A stretch of 64,000 bases of DNA from Clytia hemisphaerica (lineage: Eukaryota; Cnidaria; Hydrozoa; Leptothecata; Clytiidae). Position numbers and translations under genes: made by a program. Positions 25,990 to 39,000 of this stretch are shown piece after piece. The notes under the pieces were generated by a model. The model worked only from the letters and a program-made list of their open reading frames with translations, was not told where the DNA came from and made no database searches. Numbering within the stretch: position 1 is the first letter of the stretch; the number at the start of each line of letters is the position of its first letter. The stretch spans positions 434,001-498,000 of the forward strand of contig CACVBU010000194.1 in NCBI GenBank assembly GCA_902728285.1, written 5' to 3'.

Positions 25990-28440
25990 CTCCATCAAGG
26001 TCAATTCGACTTGAAAATAATTATGTGTCGAGTTTGAAAAATCAAGCCACCAATTCGTTGAACGAAACAGATCCAGAAACAACCATTTTCACACGTAGCA
26101 TCATGGAAAAAGTTCCAATCTTGTTCAAGTTTACACGTGAGCTGCATTTTAGTCTCCATTGCCATATTCCATTTAATCGGTATATATTTGAGATAATTCT
26201 GTGTCGTGTTTGAAAAATCAAGCCACCAATCGTTAAACGAGACAGATCCAGAAATAACCATTTTCACACGTAGCATCATGGAAAAAAAAAGTTCCAATCT
26301 TGTTCCAATTTACACATTAACTACATTTTAGTGTCCATTAACAAATTCCAGAATCAGTTTACTTGAAATAATTCTGTGTCGAGTACGTTGTCGAGTTTGA
26401 AAATCATGCCACGTCCCACTGTCACTGTACTGACCGTTGTTTAACAGCGACAGATCCAGAAGCAACACTGTGTCTTATTTAAATTTACACATTTCAGTTT
26501 ATTTATTTCTATATTAGAAGCCATTATTTCTTAAAAATAAAGTCTTTTTGAAAACAAGAAACTTAAAATGGCAGTGATTTAATAAGGTAGAATTTTCACC
26601 CCTAAAGCTTTATGAAAACTTGAGCAAAAACTATAAGATATGACAGAATGTTGAAAAAGGTTTACAAAGAAAAATCACTAAAAAGTTTCTTTGGTTTGAA
26701 AGTCTCTAAAGCAAAGAAAATGTTCAAGAAAGTAATGAATCAACACGAATCAATTTCCTCGAGTGTGATTATTTACGTGGGTCCCGTGCCCTCGTGGGTC
26801 CCGTGGGTCCCGTGCCCTTGTGGGTTCGTGCCCCCCGTGGGTTCGTGCCCCCGTGGGTTCGTGCCCCCGTGGGTCCAAAAAAAAAACCCGTGGGTCCGAA
26901 AAAAAAACCCGTGGGTCCGAAAAAAAAACCCGTGGGTCCAAAAAAAAAACCCGTGGGTCCGAAAAAAAACCCGTGGGTCCAAAAAAGAAACCCGTGGGTC
27001 CGAAAAAAAATCCGTGGGTCCAAAAAAAAAACCCGTGGGTCCATAAAAAAAACCGTGGGTCCAAAAAAGAAATCCCGTGGGTCCAAAAAAAAAACCCCGA
27101 AAAAAAAATCCAACTTCAGTCAAATCCTTGTAGTTGTATATTTCTTTTAAGTTCGTTTATTTTGTATTTGAACGAAAAGCTAAAAGAAATATTTTCTTTA
27201 TCATCATCCAGACTTAAAACTCTTTCGATATCGCCCAGCCAAAAAATCGTTCCTTTTGGAACGACGTCTTCTTCACCTTATAGCCTCTGATAGAAACATC
27301 CACTCGCTTTGAAACTGAATTTTCTTCAAAGAGAGGCCTCCCCAGCGATTTGCGTGATGGCGTGACCGGGGGGTTTTTTCAAGCGTGATGGCGCGATTCC
27401 GAATTTTTTTGGCTTGATTGCGTGATTGGAAGTTAGAACGTGATCTCGATTTGACAAAATTTTGGAGCGTGATGCGTGATTAAACGAAATTTTGCTCTGT
27501 ATGTATTGCCGATAATTGCGTGATGAACTTCGATTTGGTCATTTTTCGTGAAGAGTGATTGAACTTGAAATTTAGCGTGATCGCCTGATTTGGGTCTGAT
27601 CAGGGGTCTCTTCAAAGTTAATGAAGTTTACTTTCGATTAAAGCAAAAATGAAGCAAGTCTTTTCAACAGTGAGAAATCGCCCTGCAACAAACTTTCTCA
27701 TTTGTCAATTGCTAGAATCCGGAAACTTTCTCTTTCTGGCGGTATTGAAAGAGTTGATATTTGACTGTTTTGTCCTACCTTGAACTCGAGAAAAAGACTT
27801 TCGAACACTCAGTCTCCCGCAGACAATATCTAAAACCGACCCGCAGTTTAAAACACACAAGCAAACAATAGAATGTTTCGAGACATTTATTTTTCCGGAA
27901 CCAAACCAACCAATGAAATCCACGAAGTTGGATTTTTTTCGGGGGTTTTTTTTTGGACCCACGGGATTTCTTTTTCGGACCCACGGGATTTTTTTTGGAC
28001 CCACGGGTTTTTTTTTTGGACCCACGGGTTTTTTTTTCGGACCCACGGGTTTTTTTTTGGACCCACGGGTTTTTTTTTGGACCCACGGGTTTTTTTTTTG
28101 GACCCAGGGGGGCACGAACCCACGAGGGCACGGGACCCACGGGACCCACGAGGGCACGGGACCCACGTAAATAATCACACTCAATTTCCTCGCTTCGATC
28201 TTGTTTTATTTGAAAACATTTGTTGTTTAAGGAGCGCGAAATCAGAAAATATATCTTTTTTTAGCCAGTACCCGACTTTAGCAAGCTTTTCCCTGTCCAG
28301 ACGGCAAAAAGTGTGGTACTGGTATTAAGCGCCGTTTCTACCAAAACGGACAGACACACGGAAGGAAGGACGGAAGGACGGACAGAGTTGCAAATGAAAG
28401 GCCCTATCGCTAGCGCTGGGCCAAAAAATCACTCGTGCAA
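25990..28440. repeat. left copy of a dispersed element, inverted relative to 34395-35550
   Basis: This copy contains about 190-bp tandem units (25990-26500, each with a fragment like CATCATGGAAAAA), a unique stretch 26560-26760, the foldback insertion, and an end segment 28182-28440 finishing near GCTAGCGCTGGGCC. The same pieces occur reversed at 34860-35550, 34640-34800 and 34395-34620. No protein is evident. Confidence 0.7.
26762..28181. mobile_element. foldback transposon with minisatellite arms and 11-bp target duplication
   Basis: The two ends are identical inverted repeats starting AGTGTGATTATTTACG for about 56 bp. They run into long arms of a G-TGGGTCC-A(n)-CCC minisatellite (26770-27100 and, reversed, 27940-28165). 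The exact direct repeat caatttcctcg flanks it at 26751-26761 and 28182-28192. The related copy near 34615-34640 lacks the insertion and shows the sequence uninterrupted, with a single tcctcg at the junction. The middle (27110-27930) encodes nothing recognisable but repeats GCGTGAT several times at 27350-27600. This architecture is that of FB/TU-type foldback elements. Confidence 0.85.
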
Positions 28441-29070
28441 TTATATACGAATTGCACTCGTTATCATGTGATTACATATACTAATTCTCTTTTTGTTAAA
28501 TTTTGCGGGGATTTAATTTGGCGAATTGCCGAATTTGGAAATTTTGGCGAGGATTTCAAAATTCGCCAAATTTAATCCCCGCAGAAATTTATCCACTTAC
28601 TTAAGGTAATTTATCCTAAATATTCAATAAATTACGGTTTAAAGTGAGAGATTTGACATTAAAAATAAATTTGTATTGGAAAAGTGTCAATTTTTGTGAC
28701 ATCTTACTGTTAGAAATGTCATTATGCTCAAGGTGTGAAAATATTTAGGTATCAAATTTTTTTTGAAGCCAAATAAAAGTTAATGAAATTACAGAAAATT
28801 TCACGGCAAAAGCTCTATTATTTTAGTAGCTATTACTAATAATTTGACCTCCGAACAGAAACAGCCCCCCTAGGCCGAATAAAGTTAAGAAACATTTTCT
28901 TTTCCTTGGTGCGTATGAGAGGATGACAAAGATGACAAAAAAACACGCAAAAAAGGGCTATGAAAATTATTTTCTCTGTCTGCGTGCGTACATTTTCCTT
29001 GGACCCCTCCCCTCCCCTTGTACGCAAGCATACGCTTTTGCGGAGACCCCCCCCTGGTGCGCACGTACTA

Positions 29071-29214
29071 GTGAGGTTAGGTAAATCGGTAAAATCACGA
29101 CGACGAACGAAAATTTAACAGGCTAGTGAGTTTCAACCAATAAAATTTCGTATTTCCACTAGCCTATTACATTTTTCGTCCGTCGTAGTGATTATCCCGG
29201 TATACTTAACCTCA
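29071..29214. mobile_element. 144-bp MITE
   Basis: Inverted ends starting GTGAGGTTA extend about 45 bp inward with some mismatches, leaving only a short loop. The direct repeat tacta flanks it at 29066-29070 and 29215-29219. It splits the right end of the larger 24147-29233 element. Confidence 0.75.
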
Positions 29215-30021
29215 CTACTATGTGGACGGCCCCAATCTATCTTGTGGTCAAAATTTTTTGCATTTCGGCTTGGAGATATGCTTTTAAAAATTATACAAAT
29301 TTTGTCATATTTCGCAAATTACTGGGGAATAAAAAAAAATTTCGTGCAAAAATTATTTGTTGCCTGAAAAAGGTTGAAGATTCATCTAACCCCCTATGAG
29401 CACTAACCTCCCTTAAAATGAGAATTCCTCGACACCCCTCTTTTTTCGACCTTTCACAAAAGCAGTTGAAAAAGCATCATACTCCATCAAGACTTGTAGG
29501 AACAGATCTTTTGCTTCATTCAAATTCAAATGAATGGAAAACACTCACTCTTTTGCAAATTGCCAAATCTTACGACCCCCCTCTTTTTGTCCAAGCCACC
29601 CCTTTATTTGAAATTTTCACAAGCCCCCTCCTCTTTTGAATTCAGTAAAATTCTCAAATCCCCCTTGGGGGGGCGGGGGGGGGGGGGGTGTGCCCACTAT
29701 GTGAACTAATGTTATTTGCTTCCTTTTGTCAGAAAACTTTGTCCAAACCCGTTCCAAGATTAGCTACAAATTTAAAAAGTTTCACCGGGACAGTCCATTT
29801 CGACAAAAAAGATTAAACTAAGTGGGTTACAACATCCTTTTGTCGTTTACACACGCACTTTTAAATCGAAAACCTTCGCGAAATTGTAGGCCAAAATCAT
29901 TTATAAAGTACGACCCTAAATTTAGAAATCATTTTAAGACTAAACATCCCAAAACTTAACCCTTCAATAGCAGAGAAGATATGGAGAAAAAACATAGATT
30001 CTCAAATGTAAGGTTTCAATA

Positions 30022-30027
30022 TTTATT
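30022..30027 (-). terminator. poly(A) signal overlapping the RPL14 stop codon
   Basis: AATAAA on the minus strand overlaps the TAA stop (30023-30025). Confidence 0.6.
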
Positions 30028-33000
30028 TCTTCTTCAAAGTCTTGACGATGGCCTTCACCTTGCGATTTCTCTGAAAAAAAGGAAGAAAAAAATAATAATT
30101 TAGACTGATTTTGTAAATCACGACACGACACGACAAGACAACCATTGAGTTTAAGCTATAGAGTTCAATCTCTAACCTTTATCAGGCAAGAAAAAGTGAA
30201 GCCTTAAAAAATGCGCCGCATTTTTGACGACAGATTGAATCTAGAAATTCCTTTGTTTACTATTAATATTTTTTTCGAAATTTAGCGGTAAATTTCAGTT
30301 TCAATCTGCCATTTGTGTAGTCTAGCAAGCTAGACGACTAATTTATACATAGTAGAAATAAAGCAAAAAGTAATGAATGGAACAATTTTAGTCGTCTAGA
30401 AACCTTTGTGCACTAACTCCAAACAAAAGAAAAGTGTCAATATTTGCGATTATAACTTTTTCCTGCTCAAAATAATTATTGAGAAAAAAAATATGTGTGG
30501 ATTTGTGTATTGAAAGTTTTTCATTTGAGTTGATTTCGTTTTGAGAGTTTGTTGTTGCTTGATAAATTGTTTTCTCGCTACGCAAGTTTCTGCGTAGCTA
30601 GCCCCTGTATCTATAAGGCTGGAACACCGGATTCTTCCAGTCGTTTATACAAACTAAATCCCGTATTATTATTATTATTATTAGTATTGGTATTATTAGT
30701 ATTACATACATTATAAACGACTCCAGTCTACCATTTGTGTAAAAACCAGGCGAGCCGCTCAAGGCCGCGCAACTTTGGTAGGATTTGTTGGCTTTAAATC
30801 CTACCAGGGAGATTGACTTCTAGCCCCTCGGGCTTATACTTCATTGAAGACAACCCCGATTGATTAAAAAGTTCTTAATCCTTAAAACAACATAATTAAA
30901 GAGTTGGTAGACGCATGGTTGAACGAAATTGTGTTATCAGTTACCATAATTCTTCTCACAGATCAATCTGATCTCCGAAGGTGTCCTAAGGTTACTAATC
31001 ATCACTTAACACATTTAAACAAAGTATATCGTACTCATCCAACTCAGAAGTAGACAGATTCTGAAAATACTAGAAAAGCTCCGAGGAAAAAATGTAAGGA
31101 GGCTTCCAGCAGATAAAGAACATCAATCTCATATGCATTTATCCTTCCTTTTGATGATATTGGCACTTGGGAACGAATGGACAGTTACTGAAAACTTCTG
31201 CTCATTAGCTTTAACGTGCCTGAATCAGAAAGCCCAATAATAAATGATCGAGCGAAAGACAACAGCACACATTTTATGTAAGTTTTAGACATAGATGCTT
31301 CAGTTACCATAATCACTCTCATAGACCAATCTGATCTCCGAAGGTGTCCTAAGGTTATTAATCATCATAGCACATATTTCAGAGCTGTAACGAACAATTA
31401 TTATCAAGTTGGATGGATGTAAGGAGGCTTCCAGCAGATAGAGAATTTCAATCTCATATGCATTTATCCTTCCTTTTGATGATATTGGCACTTGGGAACG
31501 AATGGACAGTTACCGAAATCTACTGCTCATTAGCTTTAACGTGCCTGAATCAGAAAGCCCAATAATAAACGATCGAGAGAAAGACAACAGCACACATTTT
31601 ATATAAGTTTTAGACATAAATGCTTCAGTTACCATAATCACTCTCATAGATCAATCTGATCTCCGAAGGTGTCCTAAGGTTATTAATCATCATAGCACAT
31701 ATTTCAGAACTTGTCACGGAAAATGTTCATCAATTTGGATGTAAGGAGGCTTCCAGCAGATAAAGAACATCAATCTCATATGCATTTATCCTTCCTTTTG
31801 ATGATATTGGCACTTGGGAACGACAGTTACCGAAATCTACTGCTCATTAGCTTTAACGTGCCTGAACTTTTAACAACTCTTAAAATGCACCACAAACATC
31901 AAAACAAATTGTTTAGCCCATGCCATGTGAGGGAAATTCGGTAGTCAGTTCAAAACCAAAACGAAACATTCAAATATGTAGAGAATGATGATACTCTTAA
32001 CCCTATTATTATCAGGCTTTTTTGTGTTTCGTATTCTCAAGGGGGGGGGGTTGTGTTTTCCACCAGCCTTGCATAACTTTTGATCTAGAAAAGCTGTGGA
32101 CTTGAAACTTGGCAGAAATGTTCTCTACCATATAAGGAATTCATAGAAAATAATTTGGGTTGATGACGTAATCATAAAGGTGATGACGTCATCACAAAAT
32201 TTCACAATTATCACTGACCAGTGAAAAAGTACCATTTAATAAAATAATAATTAAAGTTGAACAAATGGAGATTTTTCATTTCTGTTTTGAATTTCTGAAA
32301 GCAAAAAAGAAAATCTTTTACATTTTTAACATACTAACAAAATGGACGTTTAAAATCCATGCAAAAGATGAGTAAATATTTTCAAAAAACAATGACGTCA
32401 TTTTTCAAAATTTAAAGTCAGTTGGATGCCTATATCAAAAGTTATGCTAAATTTAAGATTTTGTGATTTTACAGTGTTTTAGCTGGATCAACGGATTAGA
32501 ATAGGTGGATTAACTTCTCTCGTTGCTCCCAAGAGAGATCCATTGTCTTCTCATTGTTACAAGAAAAATCTGTAAATGACTCTGCGCACTCCTCGTTTAG
32601 TTTTTTCATTGTTTTTATAAGAACAATTTTCCAATTTATACAGTTTCGAAAACGAATTTGTCCTATGATTCGATCAATTTTGATGATTTTGCAAATATTT
32701 TAAATCCTGCACTTAAGTTTTAGCATCAACAAACGCTAGACCAGTTTTAATGTAAATTTTTAATCTTTTGTCAATGGCAATCTTCAGATAAGTGAAAATT
32801 AACGTATGGTCTATAACTAAGAAACTATCGATGGGTCACGAATGGGTTGCATACTGGTGAAAGAAGACTGTATTTAGAATTAGGAAAATAAATTTCAAAT
32901 TATTTGGCTAATTTCTGCATTGGATAGAAAGGGCTAAAAAAGTGCATTTTCTTATTTAAAATGTACCACGTGATACGTAATGACCAATGAAAATGTTGAA

Positions 33001-36000
33001 AGTAATGATTTTTTACAACTTTTTTACAACTTATCAAGTTTTAATTGCTAGCAAACTCGTAAAAAAGTTTGATAACCTAACGAGGAGTGTTTTCTATGAG
33101 TTCTTAATCCACCTATTCTAATCCGTTGGCTGGATTTTATGCTATGCTTGCACAAAAAGTCCTAAAACCTGATCTGGTCGGTGTATAATTGTAAAATTTG
33201 GTATATATGCCGCTAATAAGATAATATTAAAAGTCAAAAACTTTCAGAGTGTTTAACATTTTTTTCAATGAGTTATAACCAAAAGAGTGCCAGCCTGGTG
33301 GAAAACACCAACCCCTGATAAAAATAGGGTTAAGGTAACTCAAATGCATTTATCGTCGACACATGCAAACAAATTTATAGTCACTGTTAACCAGTGTTAA
33401 CCCCTGTCCTTTAACTTAAGCCTCAATCAGTGAAGTTTCTTTATAAATGTCCGAGAAAAAAGCACCAGCATACTTTCTTTCCATTAGTTTGCTGACTGCC
33501 AACGTCTCAAATTGGAATGATTACATGAAATGTACTTACAACTTGTTTTGCAACTTTAGATTTGTATCTGTCAAAATCATTCATGTTTCGTTTTGCTTCT
33601 CGTAAGGCCAACTTTTTAGCATAAGCAGTAGCACCCCATTTTCCCTTGATGTCATCTTTTTCTAATTGCTTGCGAATGGCTCCACTTCTTGCACCAGGAG
33701 GGATGTTAATCTTGAGAGAGGTCAAAGTAAGCTGGGCGAATGAGAAAAGTTGACGTGGTACTCCATCAACTGGGTTATCTGCAAGAACCTATGGTGTAAG
33801 ATAAATATCATTAGCAGTAGCAATTATGAATACTTTTAAACATTGGGAATTGGTTATTCGAGCCCGGGGGTCAGTACTAAAATCTCCGACATCATTTTGT
33901 CTAGCGACGTGGTGACATATCAAAAACTTTAAAATTAAGAAAAAAATAATTTGGGATGTTTGTCAATGTTTTTAGCTATCAAAGTGAGATGTAAGGTTAA
34001 TCTTAAGTTTTCTGAAACGATAAAAAACTTTCTGACTTTTAGTAAAACTATTAAGAGTACTTGTGCAAATTTATTTTGGGGTCAAAGGTCCTCTAGATCA
34101 GGTTTCTTGACTTTATTATGAAACTTGACATAAAACCAAGCTAAATTTGCAAAAAGATTTGAAAATACTGGTAACTTCTAAACTATTATTTATTAATATT
34201 CAAATGTTGAAATGTGATAGATACAATGTAAATTAAAGAAATTGCAAAAAATATTGAAAAAGATGATGTCAACAAATTTCGAAAATTTTACTATCTTCAG
34301 CATAGATTTTAATCGAAAGCTATGACCACTTACAAGTCAAAAATCACTTAAAAAGTGTAAAAATAAATAAAGGGATTAACATTAGTTGGATTTGCTTTAT
34401 TGGCCCAGCGCTAAGCGTAGGCCTTTCATTTGCAATTTTCTGTCTGTCCGTTGTCCGTGTGTCACTTTAGGCAGAAACAGCGCTTAAAACCAGTACCGCA
34501 CTTTTTAATTTTGCCGTCTGGAGAGGGAAAAGCTTGCTAAAGTCGGATACTGGCTATAAAAAATATATTTTCTGATTCCGCGCTCCTTCAAAACAATTTT
34601 CAAAACAAACCAAGATGGCGGTCGAAGCGAGGAGGTTAATTCATACTTTCTTGAACATTTTCTTTGCTTTAGTGGTCAAGAGACTTTCAAACCAAAGAAA
34701 TTTTGTAATTGTTTTTCTTTATAAACCTTTTTCAACATTCTGCCATATCTTATAGTCTTTGCTCAAGTTTTCATAAAGTTTTATGAGTAAAAATTCTACC
34801 TTAAATCACTTTCATTTTTAGTTTCTTGTTTTCAAAAAGACTTTACAAATTTTTAGGAAATAATGGCTTCTGATATAGAAATAAATAAACTGAAATGCAG
34901 CTGATGTGTAAAATTGAATAAGATTGGAACTTTTTTCTTGATGCTACATAAGAAAACAATCACTTCTGGATCTGTCGCTGTTCAGGCTGTTAACAAAACC
35001 ACGGTGCAGTGGTCAGTGGTGGGACGTGGTATGATTTTCAAACTCAACACATAATTATTTCAAGTAAACTGATTCTGGAATTTGGTAATGGACACTAAAA
35101 TGGAGCCCATGTGTAAATTGGAACAAGATTGGAACTTTTTCCATGATGTTACGCGTGAAAATGGTTATATCTGGATCCGTCTCGTTTGGCGATTGGTGGC
35201 TTGGTTTGTCGTTTGTCAAACTCGACACATAATTATTTCAAATAAGTTGATTATGGAATCATGTTAATGGAGACTGAAATGCAGCTCATGTGTAAATTTG
35301 AAGAAGATTGGGACTTTTTTCATGATTCTACACGTATATTAAATAAAATGGTCATTTCTGGATCTGTCGCATTAAACGATCGGTGGCTTGAGTTTTCAAA
35401 CTCGACTCACATAATTATTTAAAGCATAAACTGATTCTGGAATCTGTTAATGGACACTAAAATGCAGCTCATGGGTAAATTTGAACTAAGCAGTGAAAAT
35501 GGTCATTTCTGGATCTGTCACATTAACTGTTAACTCACATTAAATCACATTAATTTTATTAGCCTTGATATGCAGACCGTAAACTATTTCATCGTCTAGT
35601 TTTTTAAAGATTATTTTTCTGGTTTACGGTCTGGTCCAACTAACATGCCTGCAGGGATATTTCTACCTGAATATGTGAGTGCACCTAATTGGTTAAAGAG
35701 CGCCCACTCACTATATATTCGCGGGTTTTTAAAAATATTTTTCTATGGGCGCGCATAATTTATGGAAATTTTCGACCTAGGACATTTTTATTCCAAACCC
35801 CCCCCCTGCTTAGTAAGTTTTGATATTTTTTCCAACCTCCCCCCGCTTATTCCAAACCCCCCAGCTATTAGGTACGTGAGATTGGATAACTTGCATCAGT
35901 GTAGGCTAACATGCATAGCCCTTTAAATGAAAGACCTGGCTGGTCATTAAAATACAAAATTAAATCAAAACAAAAATGGTAGAGTAGAGCTGCGAGCGGA

Positions 36001-39000
36001 GCTGCGTAGTTGTATTTTAATGACCAGCCAGGTTTCATTTGAGGGCTATGCATGTTATGTTAGCCTCCACTGATGCAAGTTACCCAATCTCACGATACCT
36101 GAGAGTATTCAACCGGGTGAACCTGCGCCTGTAGACCCGATTGGTAGGAGACCATTCAATAAAATTTCAAGCGTCTAACCGATGAGAAGAACAGCGGTGA
36201 TTTTGGAAAAATTTTCCCTGTCTTCACTTTGATCCATGTCAACAGGGTCATACATTTGCTGTTTTGCACGCTCGTTTTCAACACGTTACTTTTCGCTGGG
36301 CCTTCAAGCCAACAGGCTTCTTGTTTTCTTTCATTTTGTTTCAAGCAAACATATAGTCGCGCGGCTGAGGTCGAAAAAAGTGGCTAGAAAATGATTTTCG
36401 TGATATACACCTCTTAGATTCCACTTTTTTCGATGGAAACTCTCAAATTAGTATATGTAGATTCCAAAATCAAAAAGTTTCCACGATATTATCGTGCAAG
36501 TAACGAGTAAATGGCGATTTTTTGCGTTTCCAGGCAAAATTGCAAGGCCTGGAAATTCATGATTTTTGGGGGTTTTCAAATTAAAAAAAGACCTATATCA
36601 CATGATAGAGCTCTTCAAACTGAGCAAAAAAGTGTATTACACCAAAGTCCCAACTTCTCTAGATCAAAAGTTATGAGCCTATTTGTGGTCAAAAAGGTGT
36701 TTAATTTTGCATAAATTGATGCAGATTGTGGGGAAATTCCCTGTTTTCCATCAGTTTTTTACCACAAATAGGCCAATAACTTAGAGCTCTATCATGTGAT
36801 ATAGGTCTTTTTTTAATTTGGAGACCCCCCAAAAATCATGAATTTCCAGGCCTTGCAATTTTGCCTGGAAACGCAAAAAATTGCCATTTACTCGTTACTT
36901 GCACGATAATATCGTGGAAACTTTTTGATTTTGGAATCTACATATACTAATTTGAGTTTCCATCGAAAAAAGTGGAATCTAAGAGGTGTGTCACGAAATG
37001 AAACATTTATCGACCTCAGCAGCGCGACTAATATATGCATGTAGAATTAACAATTAAAATTGTTATCTGGTAAAACTTGATAGAAAAGAGTCAATCATTT
37101 GGATTACTTTTCAATTACCTTTAATCATATTGAATACTGTTGATTTTATTAAATATGTTTCCTGCAGCAGCGCGTCAAAATAATCTGAAATAGTTTATCT
37201 CGCCCAATGAAAACACGCAATTCACACACACAAAATCCACTTTTGTTTTTTGACCAATCAGAATGCACGATATGAGTTACTTGAGGACCCAGGACGGACC
37301 CAGGACAAAGACACAAAGTCTGGGAAATCCTCTCAATTGCACGCTTATGTTCCGAGGCCGTACAGTTATCAAAATGGCAGAATTTTTATACACGCGTATC
37401 GAAATTTGTTCTGAAACGGGCGGCGGTAAGCGTTAAGCAAGTAAGTTGACGGGTGACGGCTTTCGCGGTAAGCGTGCAATTGCACGCTTTAAAATTTCTT
37501 ATATTTTTGACACGCAATTCCTTCCGAAAGCTCTGTTGAATTTCAAAAGCCTAGGGCAGTTTTACTCAAAATTTATCGTAGAAGAAGATTCCGTAAAAAT
37601 GGATTGCCCGTTAAACCATGCCTTCGCCCGAATTAGAGAATTCTGAACCCCTAGGGAGCGGGCGTAAATTATAACCATGCAATTAGGCGCTTACGCCCTC
37701 GGAACGAGGTCGGGCCTTACGCGTGCGGCAGTAACAAAACATAGATTTTCGAAAAAAAATATTCAAGCTTACATATCTCAAGGAAGGAAATCTCTTTTAA
37801 CATAACTATTTTTTCCAAAGTGTAGAGAATTTATTCAGCTTTCTTTTGCAGAAAAAGTCAGCACATCATGTCTTCATGTTCCTTCAAAATTTGAAAATGA
37901 GTACTCGCGGGTGAGTTTTTTCAAACTTTTTGTTCGCGGCACGGCAAAATATTTTATCCGGGGGTTTTAAAATCCAAAGCGCTAGCCACCCGAAACAGCT
38001 ATCGACCTGGAATTTTTTGCATCGTTCCCCGCAATAGTTTAGCTTTTGAGACGTACCACGTTCGTTGGTTGGAGCAACGTATATTTTTCAGGAAGTCAAA
38101 TTATGTACTTAAAATGCGTTTTTTTCATTGAAAAAATCAAATTTTTTTATTGAACATGAATTTTTTAGAAAGAACAATGTTTTTTCTTTCCAAATGTGAA
38201 AAAAGTAAGAATCAAGCTGTTTCCGGTGGCAAGCGCTAAGGGAAAGATTATGGTGTAATTACCCCCGTTTCAGCTACATCTACGGAAAATAAAACTCGCA
38301 CCAAACCTCTCGCGCGGAATTTTTCATAAAACACTTTCGCTTTTGGTGCCGTAATGAAGGTACAAAATGGCTGGCGATGCGTGCACGAAAATGCTTGAAA
38401 AATTGAACTTCAAAATGTAATATCTTTGGAACTTTAAAGAATTGGAAGGTAAATGACCCCTCATTTTTCTTCTGATGGTTATGGCTTTCCATTAAACTTG
38501 TTTTGGTATTCTGCAAGTAAGTTTGAAATTTCCTCTGACCACCCTAACATAAGAGAGGATTTCCCAGACTGACAAAATGGCGGGGAAAGGGGTCAATCTT
38601 GAAGTCACTCAACATGCCTAAAGTGAACAAAAACCAAACATTTCCTTCGTTCTTATAAATAGCTATTGTATTCTAACAAAGGCTTTATTAATTTGACCTC
38701 CGAACAGAAACAGCCACATCTAGTATCTAGTTCAATTTCAACTGTTTTGAAGAGGAAGGGGGAAGAGAGGTTTTTTTTATCAACTGCTGTTTGAAAACTT
38801 CATTTATGGCACTTTAACTTTCATGAAGTACATTTGTGCAATCACTTCACCAATTTTTAAATTCTTAGGCCACGGTGACAAATAAGTTGTGTTTGCGTCC
38901 TCCGACCGACTCACTTTTTATCTTAAAAATCTGACCCTTTTCTAGTCGGAAAGGGCGATATTATTAAAATAATTTTGTAGATGCAGCATAGCCAGCGTTT

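Larger units (their letters stand above)
24147..29233. mobile_element. possible 5.1-kb composite element with related ends
   Basis: GGGGCCGTCCAAATAGTACG at 24147 is matched in reverse at 29052-29070 plus 29220-29233 (the right end is split by a small inserted element), with AAT on both outer sides (24144-24146, 29234-29236). Subterminal stretches rich in C runs and GTACGCA also correspond. It may be one large non-autonomous DNA transposon with a 3-bp target duplication, or two solo copies of the same short family. No transposase was seen. Confidence 0.45.

Noticed and set aside
26648..27290. Overlapping long frames with VGPKKKP / WVQKKNP repeats (and 27705-28328 on the other arm)
   Set aside because: They are translations of the foldback-arm minisatellite in several frames and both strands, so they are a by-product of a 17-20-bp repeat and not genes.
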